Origin: Warburgia ugandensis | Lineage: Eukaryota; Streptophyta; Magnoliopsida; Canellales; Canellaceae | DNA: 64,000 nucleotides | Direction of reading: 5' to 3' | Assembly (NCBI GenBank): GCA_035236585.1 | Contig: CP141130.1 | Coordinates: 29,151,501 to 29,215,500, forward strand | Part shown: piece after piece, positions 11,161-24,929 of the stretch | Numbering within the stretch: the first letter of the stretch is position 1 | Layout of the letters: every line of letters begins with the position of its first letter | Translations under genes and position numbers: made by a program | The notes under the pieces: model-generated | The model's database searches: none | Told to the model about the DNA's origin: nothing | The model's input: the letters and a program-made list of their open reading frames with translations, nothing else

Positions 11161-11623
11161 GTGCAGGGAATTGAGAAACTATCATCAAACCTCCTTCATG
11201 CAACTGTTAAAATGTATTAGTTTTTATTTTCTCAACCAAATCATTGTAGACCTCCTAATCTTCAACGTAGGTAAACATTTACTAAAGAATTTTAAAGGAA
11301 CAATACTGTTCCTCATGTCCCTAACTCAATTAGGGTGGTCTTTTTTATTGCCCATAGCACTATATAGGATATCCTCATTGGTAGTAGTGCTACTTAGAGT
11401 TCCTCTACTTTTGCTCTGTAATAACCCAAAATTTTAAGTCCTATTTGAATATTGAAATAAAATTTGGTATAAATATCCCCATAATCAGATTCTACTAGAA
11501 ATATGGAATCGAACGACATAAAGAACATTTAAAATGGAGATTGGATAATAAAGTTATGAGTGTTTGAAGATTTGAGGGAATTTTTGTAATTTTGTAAACA
11601 TTAAGGAAAAGTGAGAAAATGCA

Positions 11624-11650
11624 GGGGTCGTTTTGATAACGACACCCCCC
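11624..11650 (+). promoter_or_regulatory. Conserved LTR hairpin
   Basis: GGGGTCGTT, loop TTGAT, AACGA, two unpaired bases, CCCC. Equivalent hairpins with different stem bases lie at 17996, 27621, 40402 (minus) and 61646. Function unknown. Confidence 0.6.
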
Positions 11651-11803
11651 TTTGTCATCCCCTTCATCATCACCGTGTCTATGTTGGTGAACTGACATGT
11701 GCCGCCCCCTTCTCTGGTCATCCTTTGAGGCACTAGGAGAAAAGACGGCCCTGCCACAAGGACGGTGCCGTCGCGAAGACGGCACACCACCACCATCACC
11801 AGC

Positions 11804-11811
11804 TATAAAAA
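11804..11811 (+). promoter_or_regulatory. TATA box of the 5' LTR
   Basis: CTATAAAA context about 155 bp after the hairpin and followed by a pyrimidine-rich leader. It is present at the same place in the 3' LTR (18169) and in the solo LTR at 61784. Confidence 0.65.
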
Positions 11812-14312
11812 ACCCATCTTCTCCCTCTACCACCACTTTCCCCATTTTTTTCAGCGACAATGAACATGATCACTGTCTAGATCTCAAAAATAGCCCCCCA
11901 AATGGCGATGGATTGAAGATTAAACACCACCATTGGATTCCTTGTGAAGAGAGGATCAAAAGCCCTCAATTTTTTTGAATCAAAGTTAGTTTCACGACTG
12001 ATCAGGCTAAATTTTCAAATTTCGGCGACATTGAATTTTTTGACGAACCTCATATGTGAAATTCTTTTTTTCTAGTATCAAATGAACACGAAATGTCTCC
12101 AAACTTGATAGGAGTGAAGGTAAGAGCTTGATCTACAAACCCTTTTAATTAGGAGTTAATCAGACTTAAAAATTGTCACCTGCGATAACTGCGCTGGTCG
12201 TCTTCTCTGGCAACGGCTAGTTACACCGGTGACCTAATTTTTTTTTCACGTCTTGGATTTAGAATTTGAATATGGACTGTTAAATAGACCCAAACACACA
12301 AAATTTGAGATTTTGGCAACTATATAACTCCGATTGAAGATCCAAAAAGTCTGTTGTGTTCATCTTGACAACGCAGACCTAATTATATAATAAAATTTAG
12401 AATTATAGAATTATTTAATGTGACCATAGCCTAAAAACCATAAAAATCTCATAGATTTACCAATCAAAGATGATCAAATCTCATAAATTGATCCATTGGA
12501 TGTATTAGGAGATCAATATGCCTAGATAAACCCTAAATTACACACATCAACCTTTGAATTCTAGATTTGACCGTTCAAATTAAGTACGAACCTGATCTAA
12601 GCATTAGTATAGGTGATTTGACCCATTCAATTACAGATCTTGACGACGTAAAAGTTATTGAAGGAAATCTAACCATTATATATTAGATCTATAAGTGAGA
12701 TCTAACTTGGAAATGCATTAATCAATGATCTATAACCTAAAAGATAAATCAACCGTTAATCTGTAAATCTAATTGATGATCTATAGATAATGAAAAATGA
12801 CACTTGAATTCTTGTTATCAAATAATATGCAGGACTTCATAAAGGTGATTCAGGATTCGATCGAAGAAAAATGTGATTCAAGAGACATCGAGGCAAGTAG
12901 TTTGATGCTATTAAGTTTTCAAATGCATTCCAAAATCTAAATGATTTACTTGACTCTATTACCATGTTTAGTATGCTTTTTGAGATATGATATTCTTATA
13001 ATAAGCATGCAGATTGTCTTCATGATTTATGGTCTTGAATGCGATTGCTTGCATTGAACAGATTTTATGTATGCATTGCTCGCATGTTTTGAAACTAGTT
13101 GTAAAAATTGCATGATTTATGATGATTGAGACTTGGAATATATATGTATATATTTTTCAGGCTAATGAGCCTGGTGGACAATATGCTGAGAAGTTGTTTA
13201 TGTACTGGGTTGGCCTCCTGGCCTCTAACCACCAAAGGTGGTAGGTATCATTACCCAAAGTGGCATTGTCGCTTCCTTAACTACTGTGGTAAATAAGGAC
13301 AATCACTCAAGGTGTTCATGGAACCCTTTTCGAGGACATATACATAGTCGTCATGGAGGCTATGGTGGACTGGTCTCTAGATACCAAAGACACACGATTT
13401 CAGGATAGGTTTTGGTTGTAAGCACAGTTGACCCTATGATTTTGGTTTTGATATCGATATGCATATTGCATTGGGATGGTCGTAGATGAGTACTCGTGGC
13501 CTATTGACTTGATGTGTTTGCTGAGTGATGCATGTACATGATATCTATAGTGGGTTTAAGATTGTTGTCATCTGTTTTAAATGATTACTACTTTATGAAT
13601 TTCATAATTATTATTATTTTATGAATCATTGACTTTGACTAGTCGGTTTGATGTGTTCGCCTAAATTTTAGTACATGGATTGATTGATTACTACTCTATG
13701 ATTTTTGTAATATTTATATTGTTGATTATTGGATTTTGATAAAAGATTCTATGGTTGAAAATGTGCAAATGAGCTTATGATTTATGCATAAATATGCATG
13801 TTTACACAAAAAGGAATTGAATGATTTTTTACATGGAAAGCTCCTCTTGAAATTATGCATGTTGCATATCGTGTTTTCAAAATAGTTGTATCATATCACC
13901 TACTGAGTAGAAGGAATACTCATTCAAATATATTATTTTTATAGATTAGCTCTAACAAGATTAGAAGAAGCATTAGGAAATGTTAGTACTAGAATCAAGT
14001 GAACAAAGACAAAGACAAGTATGAATATAAGTATATGACCTATCCTTTCGACATGTATATGTAATTATTATAGTTGGGATGTGAGATGTGATTGGATAGA
14101 TCTGAGATGCATATATGTTTTTCTTAGTTTTACAAATTACTTTGTTCATCTTGAAAGCAAATGACACTCGGGGTTTTAAAAAAAAAATTAAATAAAAGAT
14201 TTTTTTGTTGCATTGCATTGTTTTTATAAAATTGTTTTCAAATAAGGATCGATCCCCCATTAGGAATTGGTTTTTCATTTAAAAATGCATGTGAAAATTT
14301 GGGCCTTCATAG

Positions 14313-14325
14313 TTCGTATCATAGC
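14313..14325 (+). other. Primer binding site (initiator Met tRNA)
   Basis: TTCGTATCATAGC differs at two positions from TTGGTATCAGAGC, the plant LTR-element site pairing with the 3' end of tRNA-iMet. It lies three bases after the LTR end. Confidence 0.75.
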
Positions 14326-16481
14326 TCAATTATATCCTTTCACAACTAGTCATGTATGTCCAAAAGTCATATACAATTACAATAATTAAGAAAAAGTAGT
14401 ATAATATGAGTAATAGAGATTACTAGAATAAGAAATGATATCAAATCACAAAGAAATACACCATAAATAAATAGGTGAAAGGGAGTTGGATTTAACAAAT
14501 ACTTAGGCATTGGATGGTGCAAACCCTATAAAAAAATCTAGCCTAAACTACTTAGGGGTTAAGAAATGTTGAGTAGTGGAGTAAACAAGGAAACTATTCG
14601 ATGAAAATAAGATTATGATGAGAATGAAGATTGAGAATACAAGATGATACTCATGGAATCTTTAGTAGATAACTCTGACTTGTACTAGATCGATGAAAGT
14701 GAGAATCCTGAAGAACTTAGTTCAATTCTGGATGACCTTACGTGGAACCTTGTCAGAAGTAAATTGTTATCTTATAAACCTGAGTATAATAGAGCATATT
14801 GGAAGATGGGTACAATAATTGATATATTACGTGATCAAGAGGAATATAACATGAATACGACAGTGGATGTAAAAGACTGAATCTGATAAGAATGACAAAG
14901 AATTTGATTATAACAAAGTTACTAGAAGATTTTGTTGATAATCTAAATAGGGATGATTGATCTATGATCATAGATTGATCATAACATGAACTTATAAGGA
15001 AGAGAAGAATAGTATAGACAAAACTATCAATGTAATTGTTGAGACACTGCAAGGATTCATTAGGAATATAGACAGTTGGAGATTTGGATGATGATATTAG
15101 AAAACTTTAACATTTCCTGGAAGTATTCAATTCATCATATTAGTTGATCAATAGTGTGGATGTAGTATTTAAGCAACAAATCAAATGGAGACATTGATCC
15201 AAGTGGACAAAAGGAGGATTTTGACTGTAAAAAAAAAAAGGAAGAAAAAAAAAAGTTATGTAAATACAAGTATTTGGTGGATGTTGAATAGTCAAAATAA
15301 GAAGATCATGACTTTATTGAGGATAGAAAAGATAAGTATAAAATCAAAGATCTTTCATCTTGAGTCGTATTGCCAAATTGAAAGATGAACCAATCAAATT
15401 CAAAGGAATAATAGTAATTGAGTTGGTGATTGTATTGTGGAAGAGTATAATAGAGATAAAGTAGATGGAAATGCAGACTTTGAGTAGAGTGTCAAAATTA
15501 AGGACGGTGTATTGAAAGAAATTTCCAAAGAAGGATTGTGATCAACTAGGGATTAACTTCTAAAATTAGTTTGATGCTTATATCAATTGTTGATATTAGA
15601 ATTTTATCAGATCCATTATTTTATGAGGAAACACCAGTGATTGTAGTCAATAAAAAGGAGAAGTTGATAATACCCTACATTGCATTATATGATTGAATGA
15701 AGTTATAGTGAGAAATAAAGAGCAAGGATAGTCACTTGTCCAATCAATCTGCATCAATTAGAGTATCATCAAGGATCAACTTGATGTCTTGATATCATAG
15801 AGGAGGATTGGAAGAGCAAGTATCTTGAGGACATTATTTAGCAATAGATTTGAGTGTCATTACCTTTAGAATAATGTTGATTGAACTAAGGTATTCCAAT
15901 CATATCTAATTAAACATGCTAGAATACTAGTAAACAATAGCCTAAGTTATGTAATACATTAAGAGGAATGTTATGGGTACTTATACATGAGTTTCTCACT
16001 AAAGAAAGCCAACTGATTAGACTAAGTCATTTGAGGATGTAAAATCACAATAGACCTAGTAACAACTGAGGTAGAAGTGAAATGAGAAAAGATCTAAAAT
16101 AATGATCAAAATTGTCAATCTTCCCAAACCTTACTAGATGCTATGATAGTGTATTGGATGATTATTATTGTTAAGATAAGTATGAGGTGGTACGTGAAAG
16201 ACAAAATTTGAGAAATTGAGAGAACCACGACTTACGATACCTCCTGACAATTAAGACTCAATGGTAGTTGACAATGCCTTTGATAAATGATTGAATAATG
16301 TATTGATATAAGAAATGGAAGGAGAAAAGTTAAGATAGATGTCACACTATATGGTAGTATCTAACATTTGATGTTTGATAGCCTTTAGCCAAAAAGGTAT
16401 TTGTTATATGCATGTATCAAAGACTGAGTGAAGAAGATAAGTAGAAGTAAATTCCATAAGGGTTAACTTTACTAGATTGAG

Positions 16482-16516
<35 letters not shown>

Positions 16517-17736
16517 CTTTTCGTTTGGAAGATCACAAAGTGAATCATCAATCAAGGAAAAATTAAAGAGGATAATGGCAAGGGATCCAACCATGAACAC
16601 AGCGAGTGAACTTTGTTATTGATAATAGAATTTTGACATGAGTATGAATATTGTTGAAAATCCTAATGAAAATTTTATGAGAATAGTGATATAAGACTCT
16701 AAACGTGAATGTTCGATCTATGTTGATAGATTGACTATAAATATTTGACATGATTTTGAATAAATTCTTAGAGGAGAAAACTATTTGATGGATTCAATAT
16801 CAATGAAACTTGACATATAGTTAGGAGATCTTATTTGCAGTATGTGATAGATATAATTGATGAAAGATACTACTTGATTCTTTTCAGAGTTCTAATTTGA
16901 ATATAAACATTGGTTGAGGAATCAAGTCCCATATGAAAGGTGAAAGATAGTTGGAATACAAAATTGGAGACTATGTGTTATCAAATATTTCTCCAACTAA
17001 GGGGTTCAATATGAAGAAAAAAATTTCCATTGATGTAAAGGAATGAGAAGTGATATTGTTAAAACTTAATTTAAGTTCCTTAAAGAAAATGTGAAGTAAG
17101 ATGATATATGATGGGATGGATGTAATTATGACTTGGCTAATTTTGGAACTTTTACTAGCAAGGTGCAAGTCAACCTTGAAGTGAAGATTTTAATGATAAA
17201 TAAATCACAAGATGATAGACAGAGAAAAAGAGATTACTCGGTATCATTCAAAATAAAATATAAGAAATAAGGAGATTATAAAAGAACAAGGAGTAATTTA
17301 GTATCAAAGAAGTATGAAGTAAGTTATACACGATTAAAGGAATGTGGTGATCTAAGGATTTAGAGATATCAATTATATGAACTAAAATTATGTTAATGAA
17401 TTAGCGAACAAAGGCTAAGTACCAGAGCATGCAATGAAAAGCAGCTCTTTATTACTTAAAGCAAACAGAAAAGATGTGCTGAAATTCAATTATATTTAAG
17501 GATTTTGATGAAGCTATTATGAGAATGTTGAATTGGAAATGTGCCTAGAGTTGGTTGAAAGATAACATGAATTTTGAAGACAAAATTCTTTTAATTATTG
17601 ACCCATTTGAGGTTTTGGATGAGAAGATTAAGAAGTTAAAGTAAAGAAATTTCCCTATTCTGAGTCCTAAGGGAGAATACATTCATCAAAGAGGAAACTT
17701 GAGAAACAAAATATCCCAAAAGTAACAATTTGTGGA
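14326..17736 (+). mobile_element. Decayed internal region of the Ty3/gypsy element
   Basis: Only 3.4 kb, far shorter than a full gag-pol interior. No frame longer than about 100 codons is present, and no protease, RT, RNase H or integrase motif was recognised on the plus strand. A TA run lies at about 16486-16515. The copy therefore appears to have lost or mutated all coding capacity, by deletion plus base decay. It could also be a non-autonomous derivative moved by a related element. Confidence 0.6.
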
Positions 17737-17770
17737 ATTTTGAGGACGAAATTCTTTGTAGGGGTAATAA
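17737..17770 (+). other. 3' internal end with polypurine tract
   Basis: Contains TGAGGACGAAATTC followed by GTAGGGG just before the 3' LTR. The 'gaggacgaaattc' word is typical of the end of plant chromoviral (Tekay/Del-like) elements, where a G-rich polypurine tract primes plus-strand synthesis. Confidence 0.7.
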
Positions 17771-17995
17771 TGTAATAACCTGAATTTTTAAGTCCTATTT
17801 GAATATTGAAAGTGAGATTTTATAGACATAAAATTTGGTAGAAATATCCTCATAATCAGATTCTACTCAAAAAATGGAATCGAATGACATAAAGAACGTT
17901 GAAAATGGAGATTGGATGACAAAGTTATGAGCATTTAATGATTTGAGAGCATTTTTGTAATTTTGTAAACATTAAGGAAAAATGAGAAAATGCAA

Positions 17996-18021
17996 GGGGT
18001 CATTTTGATAATGACACCCCC
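17996..18021 (+). promoter_or_regulatory. Conserved LTR hairpin
   Basis: GGGGTCATT, loop TTGAT, AATGA, two bases, CCCC. Relative to the 5' LTR copy, both arms have changed so that pairing is kept. Confidence 0.6.
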
Positions 18022-18168
18022 TTCGTCATCACCGCGTCATTGCATCTATGCTAGTGAACTGCAGGCACCGCTCCCTTCTCTGATCATCCTTTGCGGTGCC
18101 AGAAGAAAAGACAGCACCACAAGGACGGCGCGCCGTCGTGAAGATGGCGCCCCACTGCCATCTCTAGC

Positions 18169-18176
18169 TATAAAAA
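18169..18176 (+). promoter_or_regulatory. TATA box of the 3' LTR
   Basis: GCTATAAAAAA, about 148 bp after the hairpin and matching 11804 in the 5' LTR. Confidence 0.6.
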
Positions 18177-20191
18177 ACCCATCTTCTCCCCCTTTCTTCC
18201 ATTGTTTTCCTTCTTCTCTCCCTCTATCACTACTTTCTCCATTTTTTCAGTGATAGTGAACACGGTCACTATCTAGCTCTTGAAAATAGTCATCCAAATG
18301 GCAATGGATTGAAGATTAAACACCACCATTGGATTCCTTGTGAAGAGAGGATTAAAAGCCCTCTAAAATTTTCTAAATTGGAGTTAGTTTCACCACTTAT
18401 TGGGCTGAAATTTCAAATTCCGGCGACATTGCATTTTTCGACGAACCTCCAACATGAAATTCTTGTTTTGCAGCATCAAATGAACACAAAATGACTCCAA
18501 ACTTGATATGAGTGAAGGTAAGAGCCTGATCTACAAACCCTTTTAATTAGGAGTTAATCAAACTTAAAATTTATCACTTGCGACAACTACGTTAATCGTC
18601 TTCTCCGGTGACAGCTAGTTACATTGACAACCTAATTTTTTTTCACGTCCTAGATTTAGATTTTTAATCTGGACTATTAAACAAACCCAAAACACAAAAA
18701 TTGAGATTTTGGGAGCTATATAACTCTGATTGATGATCCAAAAAGTCTGTTGTGTTCGTCTTGATGATGCGAAGCTAATTATATAATAAAATTTACAATT
18801 AGAGGACTATTTAATGTGACCATAGCCTAAAAACTATAGAAATCTCATAAATCTACAAAATCAAAGATGATCAAATATCACAAATTGATCCATTGGATGT
18901 ATTAAGAGATTAAAATGCCTAAATCAACCCTAAATTATATACATCAACCTTTGAATTATAGATCTAACCGTTCAAATTAAGTATGAACCTGATCTAAGCA
19001 TTAGTATAGGTGGTCTGATCGTTCAATTACAAGATCTTGATGACGTAAAAGTTATTAAAGGCAAACTAACCATTAAATATTAGATCTATAAGTGAGATCT
19101 AGCCTAGAAATGCATTAATCAATTATTTATAACCTAAAAGATAAATCTAATCATTAATCTGTAAATCTAATTGATGATCTATAGAGAATGAAAAATGATA
19201 CTTGAATTCTTGTTATCAAATAATATCCAACACTTCACAAAGGTGATTCAAGATTTGATTGAAGAAAAATGTGGTTCAAGAGACGTCAAGGTAGGTAGTC
19301 TAATGCTACTAAGTTTTCAAATGTATTTCAAATCTAAATGATTTACTTGACTCTATTACCATGTTTAGTATGCTTTTTGAGATATGATATTCTTATAACG
19401 AGCATGTGGATTGTCCTCATGATTTATGGTTTTGAATATGATTGCTTGCATTGAACATATTTTATGTGTGCATTGCTCGCATGTTTTGAAACTAGTTGTA
19501 AAAATTGCATGATTTACGATGATTGAGATTTGGAATATATGTATGTATATGTTTTTTGGGCTAATGAGCCTAGTGGACACTATACTAAGAGGTTGTTTAT
19601 GTATGGGGTTAGCCTCCTAGCCTGTAACCACCAAAGGTGGTAGGTATCATTGCCCAAAGCAGCATTGTCCCTTCCTCGATTGCTATGGTAAATAGGGACG
19701 ACCACTGGAGGTGTTCACGGCACCCTTTTCAACAACATATCCATAGTCGTCGCAGAGGCTATGGTGCGCTGGTCTCTAGATAACGGGGACACACAATTTC
19801 AGAATGGGTTCTGGTCATGAGCATAGTTAACCCTATGATTACTACTTTAAGAATTTCATAATTATTATTATTTTATGAATCATTGACTTTGACTAGTTGG
19901 CATGATGTGTTCACCAAGATTTTAGTACATGTATTGATTTATTACTACTCTATGATTTTAGTAATATTTATATTGTTGATTACTGGATTTCGATAAAAGA
20001 TTCCATAGTTGAAAATGTGTAAATGAGCTTATGATTTATACATAAATATGCATGTTTATACAAAAAGGAATTGCATTATCTTTTACATGGAAAGTCCCTC
20101 TTAAAATTATGCATGTTGCATATCATGTTTTCAAAATAGCAGTATCAGATCACCTACTAAGTATGAGGAATACTCATTCAAATATATTATT

Positions 20192-22215
20192 CAAGCAACT
20201 TTTCTACGATAAAAGTGTTTAAGAGATTAACTTAATAGGTAAGATGATCATGCTTTTAAGGGACCCATCAAGAGAGAAAATCCCACTTTCCTAATCCATT
20301 TCCTAATCCTAATTTACCATTCACTCTAGGTTTCCACATTTTTAACTTAGGGATGGAGCCACCATCCTAGAAGAGGACATTTGCCCCTTGCTTAGGTGGC
20401 AAAATTCAAAAGTGAATTCACAATTAGGAAACTCTTAAATCTAAGTTCATTCAAAGCACATCAAAACCCTAAGATTTTCCCATCTTTTTTCTAACATTTT
20501 ATCTATTTTTTCTCTCTCCATTTCACCCTTGATCACCATCCAACTAGAAGGGAGAAAGCTCCACCTACCTAACAAGGAAAAAGATGCCTTCCCCTTCCAA
20601 ATTAGGAAACCAACCAATCTAGGCTACCTATCTATCTTTCTTATTTCACTCTTCACCTAACTTTTGTCATTCAAAACCATAGATCATGATCTACTTTCCT
20701 CCTTTATTTAGGCCTTGCCTAAGTTAGAAACCAAAGCATCTATAAATCTCCCATGGTTCCAATGTTTTTTTCTAAGTAGAGGTGGGTGAACACCTTGAAA
20801 CATAACTTCCTTTGGTGCTTTACTGCTGCTAGATTTTGGAGCTTCTTTGATTTTTTTCTTCCTTTTGACTTCTACTAATTCTTATTGTTATTATCTCTCC
20901 AATTTAGGCTAGTAGTTTTCTTGTTTTGATTAAGCTTTCATTACTTTAGTTTCACTTGTTTTGCTTTCTTGTTTTGCACCCTTCTTTCCATCTAGCTTTT
21001 CGTTTCTTCTTTACCTCAATTCCACTAGTTTTTCTTTATTATTCATTCAAGATTCAGGATAACTCTTCTCAAGTAGTGGCATTAAAGAGAAGGGCTAGCT
21101 TAGCACTTTTAATTCCTCCCCTTATTCCCACCTTAGTTTTAGGTCCACTTTCCATAGTTAATTCACCCATTTAGCCATCTTTTCTCCTAAATTCAATTCT
21201 AGATTTTCTTTGCATGTCATCGTACTTTAGTTTGTGAGCATTATATTGTATTGTTAGTGTTTTTGAAATAGGATTTTATGCTTAGGAACTGGGTGTAGTT
21301 TCTAGTTTTTCAACATGTATCATGCGCCGAGTTTTGGGTGTAATTTGATGTTGATGTAATGAAATTCATTGTGATTTCTTGTGATGGAATGATTATTTCA
21401 TCATAGTATTTTGGATCTGGGTTGTTTCCTTGCATAAAATTTGTGGTTTCAATGGCTTTCTTATGCTTGAATTGTTTGATGTTCTTAAATAATTGAAATT
21501 TTGAATTTTTCTCTCCTTTAATTTGTGCTTTGTTTCCAGCCATCAAAACACCTTATTTGCTAAAATCCTTAGGAACCCATTTAAATTTTGTAGGTTTTTT
21601 ATTTATTACCTCAATTAGGTTGCATGCTTGTTTACATTAAAAGAGTCAAATATGGTGACTTTTACACCTATGAACCATGGGCACAGTACACGGATCATGT
21701 GCATGGTACATATAGTGATTCACCTTTGATTCTTGCTTTATTCACCTACTTAATTTAGTTTTATCAATATTTTATTCATTTTTTTTTATGTTAATTTAGG
21801 TTTGGAAAGTTTCCTTTCTTAGTTTTAGAAATTTCTATTTTTAGTATGTTTTAAGTAAGGTAAGTGTTAATTTAGAAAAGTTTCTAATTTGAGTAGTTTT
21901 CTTAAGATTAGTTGCCTAATTTGATTCATTCTAATTTAGCATTAGTTTCCTTTAGTTAGGTAAGTTTCCATTCTAATTGCTTAGCATTATTTTTAGAAAG
22001 TTACTTTTTAAGTCTAGTTTCTAATTCCATCCATGTTTCCATTTCATGTTATTTAAAATCCTAGTTTAGTCACATCTCTATCTCTTTAGCTGAAGTTAAT
22101 CAATTTAAATAGAATCCAACATATTGAAAATTTGGGAGATTCCTTGTGGGATCAACCTTGCTTGCGTGAACATACTAAATTGACTTGTGTGCTTGTAAGT
22201 AATTTTAAAGCTACA
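20192..22215 (+). mobile_element. Athila-like LTR, copy A
   Basis: Homologous along its length to 57345-59504 (shared words include 'ggtaagatgatca', 'cccatcaagagag', 'ttctaagtagaggtgggtga' and 'ttaagattagttgcctaattt'). It ends with a 'ccttgtgggatcaacc' block and TACA at 22215. A CTATAAATC box lies at about 20740. No Athila-type primer site follows, so it is a solo or truncated LTR. Its left limit is the point where the Ty3/gypsy 3' LTR stops; no TG terminus or target duplication could be placed. Confidence 0.65.
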
Positions 22216-22894
22216 TCATTTAGGACGAGCTAGGCCAAGTCACTACTGTTGAACTTCCACCAAATTCCTTCATGGTAAAATTCAAGTACTAAACTATCAT
22301 TATGATCATTTGGATATACCCTAACATCCCCAAAATACCAAAACTCATACTGGCCAATGCTTCATGAGATCATAACATGAGACTTGGACAACCTAAAATT
22401 CATATATAGTTTCTTCTTTGACAATGATGATGACAACTATTGAACTGAAGGTGTAGACTTTATTGGATTTAGGTTAGCAACATTTTGATCATGCAATGAT
22501 GATGCACAGGTAGGTGAGTGTTAGTTGTTCTAAATGGTGGAATGCTATTGAGCCAAACTCATTGCCAATATATGAGCATATAGATGTCTCACTCAAAGCT
22601 CCAGATCTAGGTCAAATGAGGAGGATGAACAATAAAATCAAGGGAGTGAACGTGCATTAGAACCTCTGATCAATTAATGTGTTGTTAAGGGCTTGAGGGT
22701 GACAATCTAGCCATGTTCTTATTGTATGATAAACAAGTGATTAGCAAGATGATGAACTTCAAGTTGCGGCTGTGGAACTTCCTCCTAGTTCCATCCAAGG
22801 GAGTTCAAACTCAGAGAATAGAAGATTACTCTCTGGCTATATCCAAATATAACACGAGTACCAAATTCTACCTGGCGTACACTCTACAAGGTCA
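22216..22894. other. Unassigned stretch between elements
   Basis: Composition is slightly less AT-rich than the neighbouring LTR. No protein domain, terminal repeat or tRNA-like structure was recognised. Confidence 0.3.
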
Positions 22895-24529
<1,635 letters not shown>

Positions 24530-24616
24530 TTAGGACACTTCCATCGAAAGACTTAGAGGACAACTTCAGGTATTTGCTTGAAGAAAAATATGAGTTGTCT
24601 AATGAACCTCTTCATG

Positions 24617-24929
24617 ATTGGTACGGGTGTGCATGGTCAAGTCCAATCTAGTTTCATGGTTGAAAGTGGATTGGACCAAATTTTTTTGGTCTACTCCCAT
24701 GTGGACCAAGACTACACCAAATCAATGTGGGTGAGGTGTAGACCAATTGATCGGTCTTTGGTTGGGTTCGGTTTGAGTGTTGGTCCTGTTCAACCTGGTC
24801 TACTATAAACCATTACAGTGGACCAAAGTAGACAGATATTTAGTCTAGGTTTCAAATATGTTTGGTTCGGTCCACTTTGAACCATTTGATTGGACCAAAA
24901 ACCAGATTGGTCCAATTTGCACATTGTTA
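24617..24929. mobile_element. Small element rich in 'ggtcca', possible hAT-type MITE
   Basis: Begins CGGGTGTGCATGGTC and ends near CCAATTTGCACATTG, giving imperfect inverted ends around TGTGCA. The interior repeats 'ggaccaaa', 'gttcggtt' and 'ttggtcc' words. Such 'gggtgtgcannggt' ends are common in small plant hAT-like elements. Target duplications were not found. Confidence 0.35.

Larger units (their letters stand above)
8384..11389 (-). mobile_element. CACTA (En/Spm) transposon, degraded, about 3.0 kb
   Basis: The left end reads CACTACTACACAAGAGGAT. The reverse complement of the right end (11371-11389) reads CACTACTACCAATGAGGAT, matching at 16 of 19 positions. The triplets outside are ATA and CTA, one mismatch from the 3-bp duplication the family makes. 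Inside the left end lies an array of small inverted repeats (8413-8690), as expected for CACTA subterminal repeats; no matching array was seen at the right end. Three minus-strand exon-like pieces with splice sites (below) resemble proteins carried by plant CACTA elements. There is no recognisable intact transposase, so the copy is non-autonomous. The right end is the less certain one. Confidence 0.65.
11417..14309 (+). mobile_element. 5' LTR of a Ty3/gypsy element
   Basis: About 2.9 kb. Starts TGTAATAACCC and ends GGGCCTTCA, immediately followed by a tRNA primer site. It is clearly paralogous to 17771-20191 along its whole length. By eye about one base in ten differs in the 12781-13070 segment, so the insertion is old. 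A hairpin (11624-11650), a TATA box (11804) and a 'tttcag' pyrimidine-rich leader place the promoter in its first 400 bp. Short open frames in the GC-richer 11640-11980 part look like promoter and leader sequence, not genes. The 5 bp before the LTR are TGCTC. Confidence 0.85.
17771..20191 (+). mobile_element. 3' LTR, truncated
   Basis: Starts TGTAATAACC and follows the 5' LTR to its 'attcaaatatatta' segment. It then stops where an unrelated Athila-like LTR begins, so about 370 bp of the LTR end are missing. A 145-bp segment of the 5' LTR (13437-13586 region) is absent, between two ATGATT words. A hairpin at 17996-18021 and a TATA box at 18169 are kept. Without the true 3' end no target duplication can be tested. 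Confidence 0.8.

Noticed and set aside
11495-11978. Overlapping frames of 81-121 codons on both strands
   Set aside because: They cover the promoter and leader of the 5' LTR; the 3' LTR copy does not preserve them.
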